Assembly: GCF_014268755.2 (NCBI RefSeq)
Contig: NZ_CP077093.1
Coordinates: 5,236,501 to 5,300,500 of the forward strand
Direction: 5' to 3'
DNA length: 64,000 nt
Source: Pseudomonas vanderleydeniana
GTDB lineage: Bacteria; Pseudomonadota; Gammaproteobacteria; Pseudomonadales; Pseudomonadaceae
The first letter of the stretch is position 1. Each line of letters opens with the position of its first letter. The translations under genes and the position numbers were made by a program. The notes beneath the pieces were generated by a model. The model had not been told where the DNA came from, made no database searches, and saw only the letters and a program-made list of their open reading frames with translations. Below, one piece after another: positions 49,666-57,033 of the stretch.

Positions 49666-50142
49666 TCAGACCAGTGGCTTATGCATCGGAATCGCGATAA
49701 ACCCCGCCACCCTGAAGGACTGCGCCGTCTGTCGGTAACCCAGGTGCCGGTAGAAACCCTCGGCAGTCAGGGTGCTGTTGAGCCGCACCGTGCCATGCCC
49801 TGCCGCCGTCAACCAGCGCTCCAGTCCGGCCACCAGCGCTCGCGCGATACCTCGCCGGAACCACTCCGGCTGCACGTAGCACAGCAGGATGCGCCCATCG
49901 TCGCGCGCCATGCCCACGCCCGCCGGCTTGCCCTGCCAGTGCGCCAGGTTCAGGTACAGCCGCGGATCGGCCAACCAGGGCAGCACATGCCCGATACTGC
50001 GGGTCCGGATCCAGGCCTCGAGCCGCGCGGGCTCGTTGCGATGATCGCGCGAACAGCCGACCCGGATGGAGCGCTGGAGTATCCGGCTGATGATCCCGGC
50101 ATCAGCGGCGATAGCCGGGCGAATGTCGATGGCAGTGTCCAT
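49666..50142 (-). CDS. GNAT-family N-acetyltransferase, substrate unknown
   Basis: 158 residues with a GNAT fold pattern: N-terminal strand IDIRPAIAADAGIISRIL, the acetyl-CoA loop region QPEWFRRGIARALVAGLE (Q/R-x-x-G-x-A type) near residue 95, and C-terminal YRHLGYRQTAQSF. The start is the ATG at 50142 with GAGG about 10 bases upstream. It lies between the two-component genes and the pvdH promoter, all on the minus strand. Nothing links it clearly to pyoverdine: the predicted peptide has no hydroxyornithine for a PvdY-like acetylation, and no IS box precedes it. Confidence 0.8.
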   Translation of the reverse strand: MDTAIDIRPAIAADAGIISRILQRSIRVGCSRDHRNEPARLEAWIRTRSIGHVLPWLADPRLYLNLAHWQGKPAGVGMARDDGRILLCYVQPEWFRRGIARALVAGLERWLTAAGHGTVRLNSTLTAEGFYRHLGYRQTAQSFRVAGFIAIPMHKPLV

Positions 50143-50232
50143 GACGCATGACCTCAATCCGTTAAGCGACAGGCGTCAGACGATACTGCCAGGCGATGCG
50201 CCCAGGCGAGCCGGGCGCGGTGACAGGATTTT

Positions 50233-51564
50233 TCAGGCGCCTGTGGCCTGCAGGGGCATGGTCAGCTCGACCCGCAGGCCATCCGGCCGGCTGTCGAAAT
50301 GCAGCACGCAGCCACAGCGCTGGACGATCGCCTGGACGATCGCCAGGCCCAGGCCGCAGCCGGTGCTCTTACCATTGCGCCAGAAGCGCTGGGTCAGGTG
50401 CTGCAGGTCATCCTCGGCGATACCCGGCCCATGGTCGCGGACCAGGAAGCGTACGCGATTGCCGATGGTTTCCACGCTCAACTCCACCGGCGCATCCCCT
50501 GGCGTATGGCGCAGGGCGTTGTCCAGCAGATTGCGCAAGGCGGCAATCGACAGGGTCGAAGGCATTTCCAACGGCGCTGCGGAACAAGGCTCCTGCAGGT
50601 GCAGGACGATACGCTGCCGATCACCGTTGGCCGAATCCTGGATCGCCAGGCGCGCCACCTGTTCGGCCGTGCACTGAACGCCATCGTCGAACGACAGGCT
50701 GCCCTCCACCCGGGCCAGCAACAACAACTGCTCCAGGGTCCGGTGCAGGCGATCGGCACCGGCCTCGGCATGGGCCAGGGACTGGTCACGGGCGGCGCCG
50801 TCGGTCATCCGCGCCACCTGCAGGTGGGTCTTGATCGCTGTCAGCGGGCTGCGCAACTCATGGGCGGCATCACCGGTCAGGCGCCGTTCACGCTCGATCG
50901 CCTTGCCGATGCGCTGCAGCAACTGGTTCTGGGTTTCCAGCAACGGTTTCAATTCGCTGGGCAACGGATGGATCTGCAGCGGTTCGAGAGAATCCGGGCT
51001 GCGCCGCTTCAGCGCGTCACTCATGCGCTTGAGCGGTGCCAGGCCCTGGCCAAGCCCCAGCCAGAGCAGGAACAGGCAGACCAGCAACGCCACCCCGACC
51101 GGTACCGAGGCCGCCAGCAGCACCGAGAGGTTCAGCGCCTCGCGCTCGACCTGGCGGTCGGCGGTGGTGATATGAATGTCGCCACGCACCAGGGTAAAGG
51201 TGCGCCACGGCGCGCCATCGATCATCTGGTCATGGAAGCCGACGCTATGGGCCTCCAGGGCCTGTTCGGGGTTGTTATGGCTGCGAGCCAGCACCTCGCC
51301 ACGCAGGGAACTGACCTGGCAGGCCATGCCACCGGTGATATTGAGTTGTTCGGAGCTGAAATGCGTGACCTCGCCCCTGCCCGACATCATCGGCGACTGC
51401 TCCATCAACCCGGCCACCATCCGTGCCGAAGCCACCAGCCGCTGGTCGAGGGAAAACATCATCTGGTGGCGCAGGTCGCTGAGCATCCAGGTCGCCGCCA
51501 GGGCCCAGATCAGGATGAACGCCGAGCCGATGGTCAGGCTCAGGCGCAGGCGCAGGCTCATCAT
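50233..51564 (-). CDS. dsbS: Sensor histidine kinase, DsbS-like (copper-responsive Dsb regulator)
   Basis: 443 residues. Two membrane helices (about 8-29 and 147-171) frame a periplasmic domain of about 115 residues containing a single cysteine, C82. A HAMP-like linker follows, then the dimerisation helix with phospho-acceptor H235 in DAAHELRSPL, the N-box LRNLLDNALRHTP, the G1 box RDHGPGI and the G2 box GLGLAI. Overlap with the regulator gene is 4 bases. Its position next to dsbD-dsbE-dsbG matches the DsbRS system of P. aeruginosa (PA2479/PA2480), reported to sense copper and control these dsb genes. The name rests on this context. Confidence 0.85.
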   Translation of the reverse strand: MMSLRLRLSLTIGSAFILIWALAATWMLSDLRHQMMFSLDQRLVASARMVAGLMEQSPMMSGRGEVTHFSSEQLNITGGMACQVSSLRGEVLARSHNNPEQALEAHSVGFHDQMIDGAPWRTFTLVRGDIHITTADRQVEREALNLSVLLAASVPVGVALLVCLFLLWLGLGQGLAPLKRMSDALKRRSPDSLEPLQIHPLPSELKPLLETQNQLLQRIGKAIERERRLTGDAAHELRSPLTAIKTHLQVARMTDGAARDQSLAHAEAGADRLHRTLEQLLLLARVEGSLSFDDGVQCTAEQVARLAIQDSANGDRQRIVLHLQEPCSAAPLEMPSTLSIAALRNLLDNALRHTPGDAPVELSVETIGNRVRFLVRDHGPGIAEDDLQHLTQRFWRNGKSTGCGLGLAIVQAIVQRCGCVLHFDSRPDGLRVELTMPLQATGA

Positions 51565-52235
51565 GCTTCTCCGTCACCCGCCGGCCCCAGGCGATAGCCC
51601 AGGCCCCGTACCGTCTCGACGATGCCATTGCCCAGCTTGCGCCGCAGATGGTGGATGTGCACGTTGAGGGCGTTGCTTTCCAGCTCGTCGCTGAAACCGT
51701 AGACGCTGTCCTTGAGCTGTTCGCTGGAGAGCACCCGGCCACGGTTGTGCAGCAGCGCCTGCAACAGCGCCTGCTCGCGCCGCGAGAGATCGACCGATTG
51801 GCCATTGAGGGTGGTGACGCGGCTGCTCGGGTCATAGCTCAGCGGACCGTGCTCGATCAGGTTGACGCTACGCCCGGCGACCCGGCGCAACAGGGTCTGC
51901 AGGCGGGCGAACAGTTCGCGCAGGTCGAACGGCTTGAGCAGGTAGTCGTCGGCGCCGGCCTGTAGGCCGTCGACCCGATCGGTCACCGAATCGCGGGCGG
52001 TGAGGATCAGCACCGGCAGTTCCAGGCCCTTGCTGCGCAACTGGGTCAACAGCCGCAGGCCGTCTTCGTCGGGCAGGCCGAGGTCCAGCACCATCACGTC
52101 GAATTGCGCCGCGCGCAGCATGGCCCGCGCCGCTGCCGCCGTGGCGACATGCTCCACGGTCATGCCCTGGGCGGTGAGGCCGGCGACGATGCCGCTGGCG
52201 ATCAACTCATCGTCTTCGCAAACCAGTACGTGCAT
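51561..52235 (-). CDS. dsbR: OmpR-family response regulator, DsbR-like
   Basis: 224 residues. The receiver domain has the acidic pair D8-D9, the phospho-acceptor D51 in VMVLDLGLPDEDG and the conserved Lys in DDYLLKPFDLREL. A winged-helix DNA-binding domain follows (VDLSRREQALLQALLHNRG; NALNVHIHHLRRKLG). The start at ATG 52235 gives the usual N-terminus MHVLVCEDDE; an upstream reading to 52304 lacks support. It is divergent from dsbD, and an 11-bp-period direct repeat in the shared gap is its likely binding site. Confidence 0.88.
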   Translation of the reverse strand: MHVLVCEDDELIASGIVAGLTAQGMTVEHVATAAAARAMLRAAQFDVMVLDLGLPDEDGLRLLTQLRSKGLELPVLILTARDSVTDRVDGLQAGADDYLLKPFDLRELFARLQTLLRRVAGRSVNLIEHGPLSYDPSSRVTTLNGQSVDLSRREQALLQALLHNRGRVLSSEQLKDSVYGFSDELESNALNVHIHHLRRKLGNGIVETVRGLGYRLGPAGDGEA

Positions 52236-52347
52236 GGGATTACCTGTGCAAATATGTCCATTGGAACCCGGACGGATTAAGCGGCGATTATGCCGTGACT
52301 CCATAAAGATAGTAACGTTCGCGCCCGCGACAGCGACTGCTGGCGCG

Positions 52348-52365
52348 GGTTAATGATCGGTTAAT
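52348..52365 (+). promoter_or_regulatory. Direct repeat GGTTAAT-N4-GGTTAAT, candidate DsbR binding site
   Basis: Two identical 7-base units with an 11-bp period lie 49 bases upstream of the dsbD start. Direct repeats one helical turn apart are the standard target of OmpR/PhoB-type regulators, one of which is encoded divergently next door. The repeat is seen directly; the binding is inferred. Confidence 0.6.
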
Positions 52366-52414
52366 CGCTGGCCGCCACTCTTGGCCTGACAAGCTTGTGC
52401 ACCAAGGACTTTCT

Positions 52415-54172
52415 ATGCGTTGGTTGTTGACCTTTTTTTTCCTGATCTTCGCCAGCCTGGCACAGGCCGGCAACGACCCGTTCGCGGTGAAAAAAACCGA
52501 GTTTCCGCCCGCCAACCAGGTCTTTGTCTTCAGTTCGGAGAAGCTGGCCTCGGGCCAGACGCGTCTGTACTGGCAGATCAGCGACGGCTATTACCTGTAT
52601 CAGAAGCGCCTGAAGTTCGACGGCCTGGATCCGGGGCACCGCCCCAGCCTGCCCGAAGCCCTGGCACACAGCGATGAGTTTTTCGGCGACCAGCCGGTCT
52701 ATCGCACCGAACTGGAAGTGCTGATTCCGGCAGACGCCCGCGGCAAGGTCAGTGTCGGCTGGCAAGGCTGTGCCGATGCCGGGCTGTGCTATCCACCCCA
52801 GACCCAGGTGGTCGACCTCGGCGAACAGGCAACCACGGCACGGCAACCGGCACAGGCGACATCCGGTCAGCCGGCGCAGGCCCAGGACCAGTCCCTGGCC
52901 AGCAGCCTGAGCCAGCAGACACTGGGTTGGAGCCTGCTGGCATTCTTCGGCCTCGGCTTGTTGCTGGCCTTTACCCCCTGCACCCTGCCGATGCTGCCGA
53001 TCCTCGCTGGCATCGTGGTCGGCAGCGGCGCCAGTCCCCGGCGCGGTTTCGCCCTGGCTGGCAGCTATGTGCTGAGCATGGCACTGGTCTATGCCGGCCT
53101 TGGCGTGATTGCCGCGCTCCTGGGCGGCAACCTGCAGGCCTTCCTGCAGCAGCCCTGGCTGCTGGGCAGTTTCGCCGCCCTGTTCGTGGTGCTTGCCCTG
53201 CCGATGTTCGGTTTCTTCGAACTGCAACTGCCCAGTGCCCTGCGTGATCGCCTGGAACGCGCCGGAGAAGGCCGCCGTGGCGGCAGCCTGCTCGGAGCCG
53301 GGATCATCGGTGCATTGTCCGCGCTGCTGGTTGGCCCCTGCATGACCGCACCGCTGGCCGGTGCCCTGCTGTATATCGCCCAGAGCGGCAATGTGCTGCT
53401 CGGTGGCCTGGTGCTGTTCAGTCTCGGCATCGGCATGGGCCTGCCGCTGTTGTTGCTGGTCACCGTCGGCAACCGCTTCCTGCCCAAGCCGGGACTGTGG
53501 ATGGACCGGGTCAAGGCGCTGTTCGGCTTCCTGTTCATCGGCACCGCGATCGTGATGATCCGTCCGGTGGTCAACGAATCGCTGTGGGTCGGCCTATGGG
53601 GCGCACTGGCACTGGTAGTGGCGCGTTCGCTGTGGGTGTTGGCCCGACAACCCGGTCGCGCCGCACTGGCAGCCGCCTGCGTCAGCCTGCTGCTGGGCCT
53701 GTGGGGCAGCCTGCTGGTGATCGGTGCCGCCGGCGGTGGCAACGACCTGTGGCGCCCGCTGCAGGTCTACACCGGCGGCAACGGCCCGGCCACGACAAGC
53801 CACGCCAGCTTCGTCACCGTCAACGAGCCCGCCGCGCTGCAGCATGAGCTGGATGCGGCCAAGGCTGCTGGCCAGTGGGTGCTGGTGGATTACTACGCGG
53901 ACTGGTGCGTGTCGTGCAAGGTCATGGAAAAGCAGGTGTTCGCCAAGCCCGAAGTGGTGGCGGCCCTGCGTGACGTGCACCTGGTGCGCCTGGACGTGAC
54001 CCACGACAACGCAGCCAGCCACGAGCTGCTCAGCCGTTTCGAAGTGCCCGGTCCGCCGACCCTGCTGTGGATCACCCCCGAAGGCAGCGAACGCCGGGCC
54101 AGCCGCATCACCGGCGAAATCGACGCCGCCGGTTTCCTGCAAAACTGGAATAGCACACGGGATGCCCGCTAA
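52415..54172 (+). CDS. dsbD: DsbD-like thiol:disulfide interchange protein (transmembrane electron conductor)
   Basis: 585 residues with the three-part DsbD design. Signal peptide 1-18 (LLTFFFLIFASLAQA). Periplasmic alpha domain with the cysteines C119 and C125 in GCADAGLCYPP. Membrane domain of about eight helices with C189 in FTPCTLPMLPI and a second Cys near 309 in GPCMTAPL. C-terminal thioredoxin-like gamma domain with CVSC near 498-501 (DWCVSCKVMEK). It carries reducing power from cytoplasmic thioredoxin to periplasmic partners, here probably DsbE and DsbG encoded downstream. The start ATG at 52415 has AAGGA upstream. It abuts dsbE directly. It corresponds to the second DsbD (PA2478) of P. 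aeruginosa rather than the housekeeping one, judging by neighbours. Confidence 0.9.
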   Translation: MRWLLTFFFLIFASLAQAGNDPFAVKKTEFPPANQVFVFSSEKLASGQTRLYWQISDGYYLYQKRLKFDGLDPGHRPSLPEALAHSDEFFGDQPVYRTELEVLIPADARGKVSVGWQGCADAGLCYPPQTQVVDLGEQATTARQPAQATSGQPAQAQDQSLASSLSQQTLGWSLLAFFGLGLLLAFTPCTLPMLPILAGIVVGSGASPRRGFALAGSYVLSMALVYAGLGVIAALLGGNLQAFLQQPWLLGSFAALFVVLALPMFGFFELQLPSALRDRLERAGEGRRGGSLLGAGIIGALSALLVGPCMTAPLAGALLYIAQSGNVLLGGLVLFSLGIGMGLPLLLLVTVGNRFLPKPGLWMDRVKALFGFLFIGTAIVMIRPVVNESLWVGLWGALALVVARSLWVLARQPGRAALAAACVSLLLGLWGSLLVIGAAGGGNDLWRPLQVYTGGNGPATTSHASFVTVNEPAALQHELDAAKAAGQWVLVDYYADWCVSCKVMEKQVFAKPEVVAALRDVHLVRLDVTHDNAASHELLSRFEVPGPPTLLWITPEGSERRASRITGEIDAAGFLQNWNSTRDAR

Positions 54173-55042
54173 ATGCTGACCCTGACCCTCGGAACCTTCG
54201 CCCTGTCGATCAACCACCTGCTGTTGCTGCTGGCGCTCGCCCTGGCCACGCTGGTTGGCTGGTGGGTGGCCAAGCGCGGTGGCGACAACCCGGAGTCGGT
54301 GCTGTTCAGTCTGTTCGTCCTGGGCATGCTGGCAGCCCGCGGCAGCTTCGTGATCGCCTATTGGAACTACTTTCGCAACGATCCGCTGCAGATCCTCGAC
54401 ATCCGCGACGGCGGCTTCCTGCCCTGGCCGGGCCTGCTCGCGGTACTGCTCGGCGCCCTGGCCTGGGCCTGGCACCGGCCGGCACTGCGCAGGCCACTGG
54501 GCTTCGGCCTCGGTAGCGGGATCGCCTTCTGGCTGCTGGCGACCTTCTCCATGGCGCTCTACGAGCAGGGTTCGCGGCTGCCGACCATCACCCTGCTCAA
54601 TGCCGAGGGCAAGGCCGTGCAATTGAGCGACTATCAGGGCGGGCCGCTGGTGATCAACCTCTGGGCGACCTGGTGCCCGCCTTGCCGGCGGGAAATGCCG
54701 GTCTTGCAGAAGGCCCAGCGCGAGCGCCAGGACGTGACCTTCCTGTTCGTCAACCAGGCCGAAAGCATGCAAAGCGTGACCACCTTCCTGATGACCCAGG
54801 GCCTGAACCTCGACAACGTACTGTTCGACGGCCGCGGTCAACTGGCGCAGAGCGTCGGTTCCATGGCCCTGCCCACCACCCTGCTGTACAGCGCCGAAGG
54901 CCACCTGCTCGACAGCCACCTGGGTGAGCTGTCCGAGGCCAGCCTGGCCCGCGTCCTGGAAAATTTCGGTCCCCCTCCCTCCAACAAGGCCGCCGTGGCC
55001 GCCGCAAGGAAACCGCTATGCCCTTCAACCGCCACCTGCTGA
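54173..55042 (+). CDS. dsbE: Membrane-anchored thioredoxin-like protein (DsbE/TlpA family)
   Basis: 289 residues. The N-terminal third has several membrane helices (LLLLLALALATLVGWWVA; VLFSLFVLGMLAARGSFV; LLAVLLGALAWAW; IAFWLLATFSM), an arrangement recalling the N-terminal part of prolipoprotein diacylglyceryl transferase. A periplasmic thioredoxin domain follows with WCPPC (C168-C171) in LWATWCPPCRREMP. It starts immediately after the dsbD stop and its end overlaps dsbG by 25 bases. It probably passes electrons between DsbD and target thiols. It matches PA2477 in size and position. Confidence 0.87.
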   Translation: MLTLTLGTFALSINHLLLLLALALATLVGWWVAKRGGDNPESVLFSLFVLGMLAARGSFVIAYWNYFRNDPLQILDIRDGGFLPWPGLLAVLLGALAWAWHRPALRRPLGFGLGSGIAFWLLATFSMALYEQGSRLPTITLLNAEGKAVQLSDYQGGPLVINLWATWCPPCRREMPVLQKAQRERQDVTFLFVNQAESMQSVTTFLMTQGLNLDNVLFDGRGQLAQSVGSMALPTTLLYSAEGHLLDSHLGELSEASLARVLENFGPPPSNKAAVAAARKPLCPSTATC

Positions 55043-55797
55043 ACCTGAGCCTGAGCACCGCCATCGGTGCCTGGCTGCTGCAGGCACCTGTGACGCAGGC
55101 CGAGGAACTGCCTGCGCCGATCAAGAGCATTGAAGCCAAGGGCGCCAGAATCGTTGGCAGCTTCGACGCACCCGGCGGCCTGCGTGGCTATGCCGCCCAG
55201 TACCAGAACCGTGGCATGGCCCTGTACCTGACGCCGGATGGCAAGCATGTGATCGCCGGCAACCTGTACGACGCCGAAGGCAAGGACCTGAGCCAGGCCC
55301 CCTTGCAGAAACTGGTCTATGCGCCGATGTCCAAGCAGGTCTGGGGCCAGATGGAAAAGAGCAACTGGATCGAGGACGGCAAGAAGGATGCACCGCGCAT
55401 CGTCTATCTGTTCAGCGACCCCAACTGCCCCTACTGCAACATGTTCTGGGAACAGGCGCGACCCTGGGTGGAATCCGGCAAGGTGCAGTTGCGGCATATC
55501 ATGGTCGGGATCATCCGGGAGGACAGCCCGGCCAAGGCTGCCGCACTGTTCGCCGCCAAGGACCCGCAACAGGCCCTGCACGACCATGAGAAGGCTGGCA
55601 AGGGCAGTTCGCTCAAGCCGCTGGCGAAGATCCCGGCGGACATCCAGGCCAAGCTCGACGCCAACACCAAGCTGATGGACGACCTGGAACTGGCGGCCAC
55701 CCCGGCGATCTTCTACCTCGACGACAACGGCGACCTGCAACAGCAGCAGGGCGCACCGTCGCCGGACAAGCTGGTGAAGATTCTCGGGCCGAAGTGA
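55018..55797 (+). CDS. dsbG: DsbG, periplasmic disulfide isomerase/reductase
   Basis: 259 residues with a signal peptide (LNLSLSTAIGAWLLQAPVTQA, about 8-28), an N-terminal dimerisation region and a thioredoxin domain with CPYC at C137-C140 in DPNCPYCNMFWEQ. A cis-Pro loop follows (ELAATPAIFY). DsbG-type proteins protect or isomerise thiols of exported proteins and are kept reduced by DsbD. It is the last gene of the dsb operon and converges on pvdL across a repeat array. No T-tailed terminator is visible directly after it; the REP hairpins may serve. Confidence 0.9.
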   Translation: MPFNRHLLNLSLSTAIGAWLLQAPVTQAEELPAPIKSIEAKGARIVGSFDAPGGLRGYAAQYQNRGMALYLTPDGKHVIAGNLYDAEGKDLSQAPLQKLVYAPMSKQVWGQMEKSNWIEDGKKDAPRIVYLFSDPNCPYCNMFWEQARPWVESGKVQLRHIMVGIIREDSPAKAAALFAAKDPQQALHDHEKAGKGSSLKPLAKIPADIQAKLDANTKLMDDLELAATPAIFYLDDNGDLQQQQGAPSPDKLVKILGPK

Positions 55798-55914
55798 TCC
55801 CGGCAAACAGCAGACTGGTGTGGGTGAACAGGCTTGTGTGGCGAATCAGGTCGCCCAGGTCCTCCCCGTGCTGTACTCGGACATCGCCCGCAATGGCACG
55901 GTAGGACACCTACC

Positions 55915-56045
55915 GTGGCGAGCGGGCTTGCCCGCGCTGGGGCGCGAAGCGGCCCTGGAAGCGGCCATCGCGTGCGGCTTGACACTGCGCGGTCGCTGAT
56001 TTTACGGCTGCCGTGCAGCCGAACGCGGGCAAGCCCGCTCGCCAC
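55915..56045 (+). repeat. REP doublet, array unit 1
   Basis: 131 bp bounded by GTGGCGAGCGGGCTTGCCCG and its inverse complement, the same arms as the element at 3101-3231. The inner part (GGGGCGCGAAGCGGCCCTGG) differs from that copy. Confidence 0.88.
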
Positions 56046-56127
56046 ATCACATTGCGCTTGCCACATCTCCAACCCATCCCATGGGCCCACTCAACAGCAG
56101 CAGGCCCATGCGTTCAGGCGTTAAGGC

Positions 56128-56205
56128 CTACAGCCCCTCCAGCTCCGCCATCAGGTCGCCCAAGTCCTCCCCGTGCTGTACTCGGACATCGCCCGCAATG
56201 GCACG
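56128..56205 (-). pseudogene. NRPS 3'-end fragment in array unit 2
   Basis: On the minus strand the fragment resembles the end of pvdL: it starts with a counterpart of VPLRAM and finishes with codons for DLMAELEGL and the TAG stop. About 70 bases of the pvdL tail are missing between these parts and the frame is broken by one base. Confidence 0.7.
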
Positions 56206-56219
56206 GTGGGACACCTACC

Positions 56220-56350
56220 GTGGCGAGCGGGCTTGCCCGCGCTGGGGCGCGAAGCGGCCCTGGAAGCGGCCATCGCGTGCGGCCTGACACTGCGCGGTCG
56301 CTGATTTTACGGCTGCCGTGCAGCCGAACGCGGGCAAGCCCGCTCGCCAC
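56220..56350 (+). repeat. REP doublet, array unit 2
   Basis: Same 131-bp palindrome pair, 305 bases after the first, with a few base changes. Confidence 0.88.
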
Positions 56351-56432
56351 ATCACATTGCGCTTGCCACATCTCCAACCCATCCCATGGGCCCACCCAAC
56401 AGCAGCAGGCCCATGCGTTCAGGCGTTAAGGC

Positions 56433-56510
56433 CTACAGCCCCTCCAGCTCCGCCATCAGGTCGCCCAGGTCCTCCCCATGCTGTACTCGGACATCGCCCG
56501 CAATGGCACG
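56433..56510 (-). pseudogene. NRPS 3'-end fragment in array unit 3
   Basis: Same fragment as in unit 2, with the same internal deletion and broken frame. Confidence 0.7.
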
Positions 56511-56524
56511 ATAGGACACCTACT

Positions 56525-56655
56525 GTGGCGAGCGGGCTTGCCCGCGCTGGGGCGCGAAGCGGCCCTGGAAGCGGCTATCGCGTGCGGCCTGACATTGCGC
56601 GGTCGCTGATTTTACGGCTGCCGTGCAGCCGAGCGCGGGCAAGCCCGCTCGCCAC
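56525..56655 (+). repeat. REP doublet, array unit 3
   Basis: Same 131-bp palindrome pair. The right arm reads GAGCGCGGGC here, where the other array copies have GAACGCGGGC, so its arms pair more perfectly. Confidence 0.88.
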
Positions 56656-56737
56656 ATCACATTGCGCTTGCCACATCTCCAACCCATCCCATGGGCCCAC
56701 TCAACAGCAGCAGGCCCATGCGTTCAGGCGTTAAGGC

Positions 56738-56815
56738 CTACAGCCCCTCCAGCTCCGCCATCAGGTCGCCCAGGTCCTCCCCGTGCTGTACTCGGACATC
56801 GCCCGCAATGGCACG
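56738..56815 (-). pseudogene. NRPS 3'-end fragment in array unit 4
   Basis: Same fragment again. A shorter remnant (55845-55900) starts unit 1 next to dsbG. Confidence 0.7.
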
Positions 56816-56829
56816 GTAGGACACCTACC

Positions 56830-56960
56830 GTGGCGAGCGGGCTTGCCCGCGCTGGGGCGCGAAGCGGCCCTGGAAGCGGCCATCGCGTGCGGCCTGACAC
56901 TGCGCGGTCGCTGATTTTACGGCTGCCGTGCAGCCGAACGCGGGCAAGCCCGCTCGCCAC
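56830..56960 (+). repeat. REP doublet, array unit 4
   Basis: Same 131-bp palindrome pair, closest to pvdL. Confidence 0.88.
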
Positions 56961-57033
56961 ATCACATTGTGCTTGCCACATCTCCAACCCATCCCATGGG
57001 CCCGCCAACAGCGGCAGGCCCATGCGTTCAGGC

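Noticed and set aside
49666..50142. GNAT gene as a PvdY-like hydroxyornithine acetylase
   Set aside because: No hydroxyornithine module or hydroxylase is predicted here, and the gene has no IS box.
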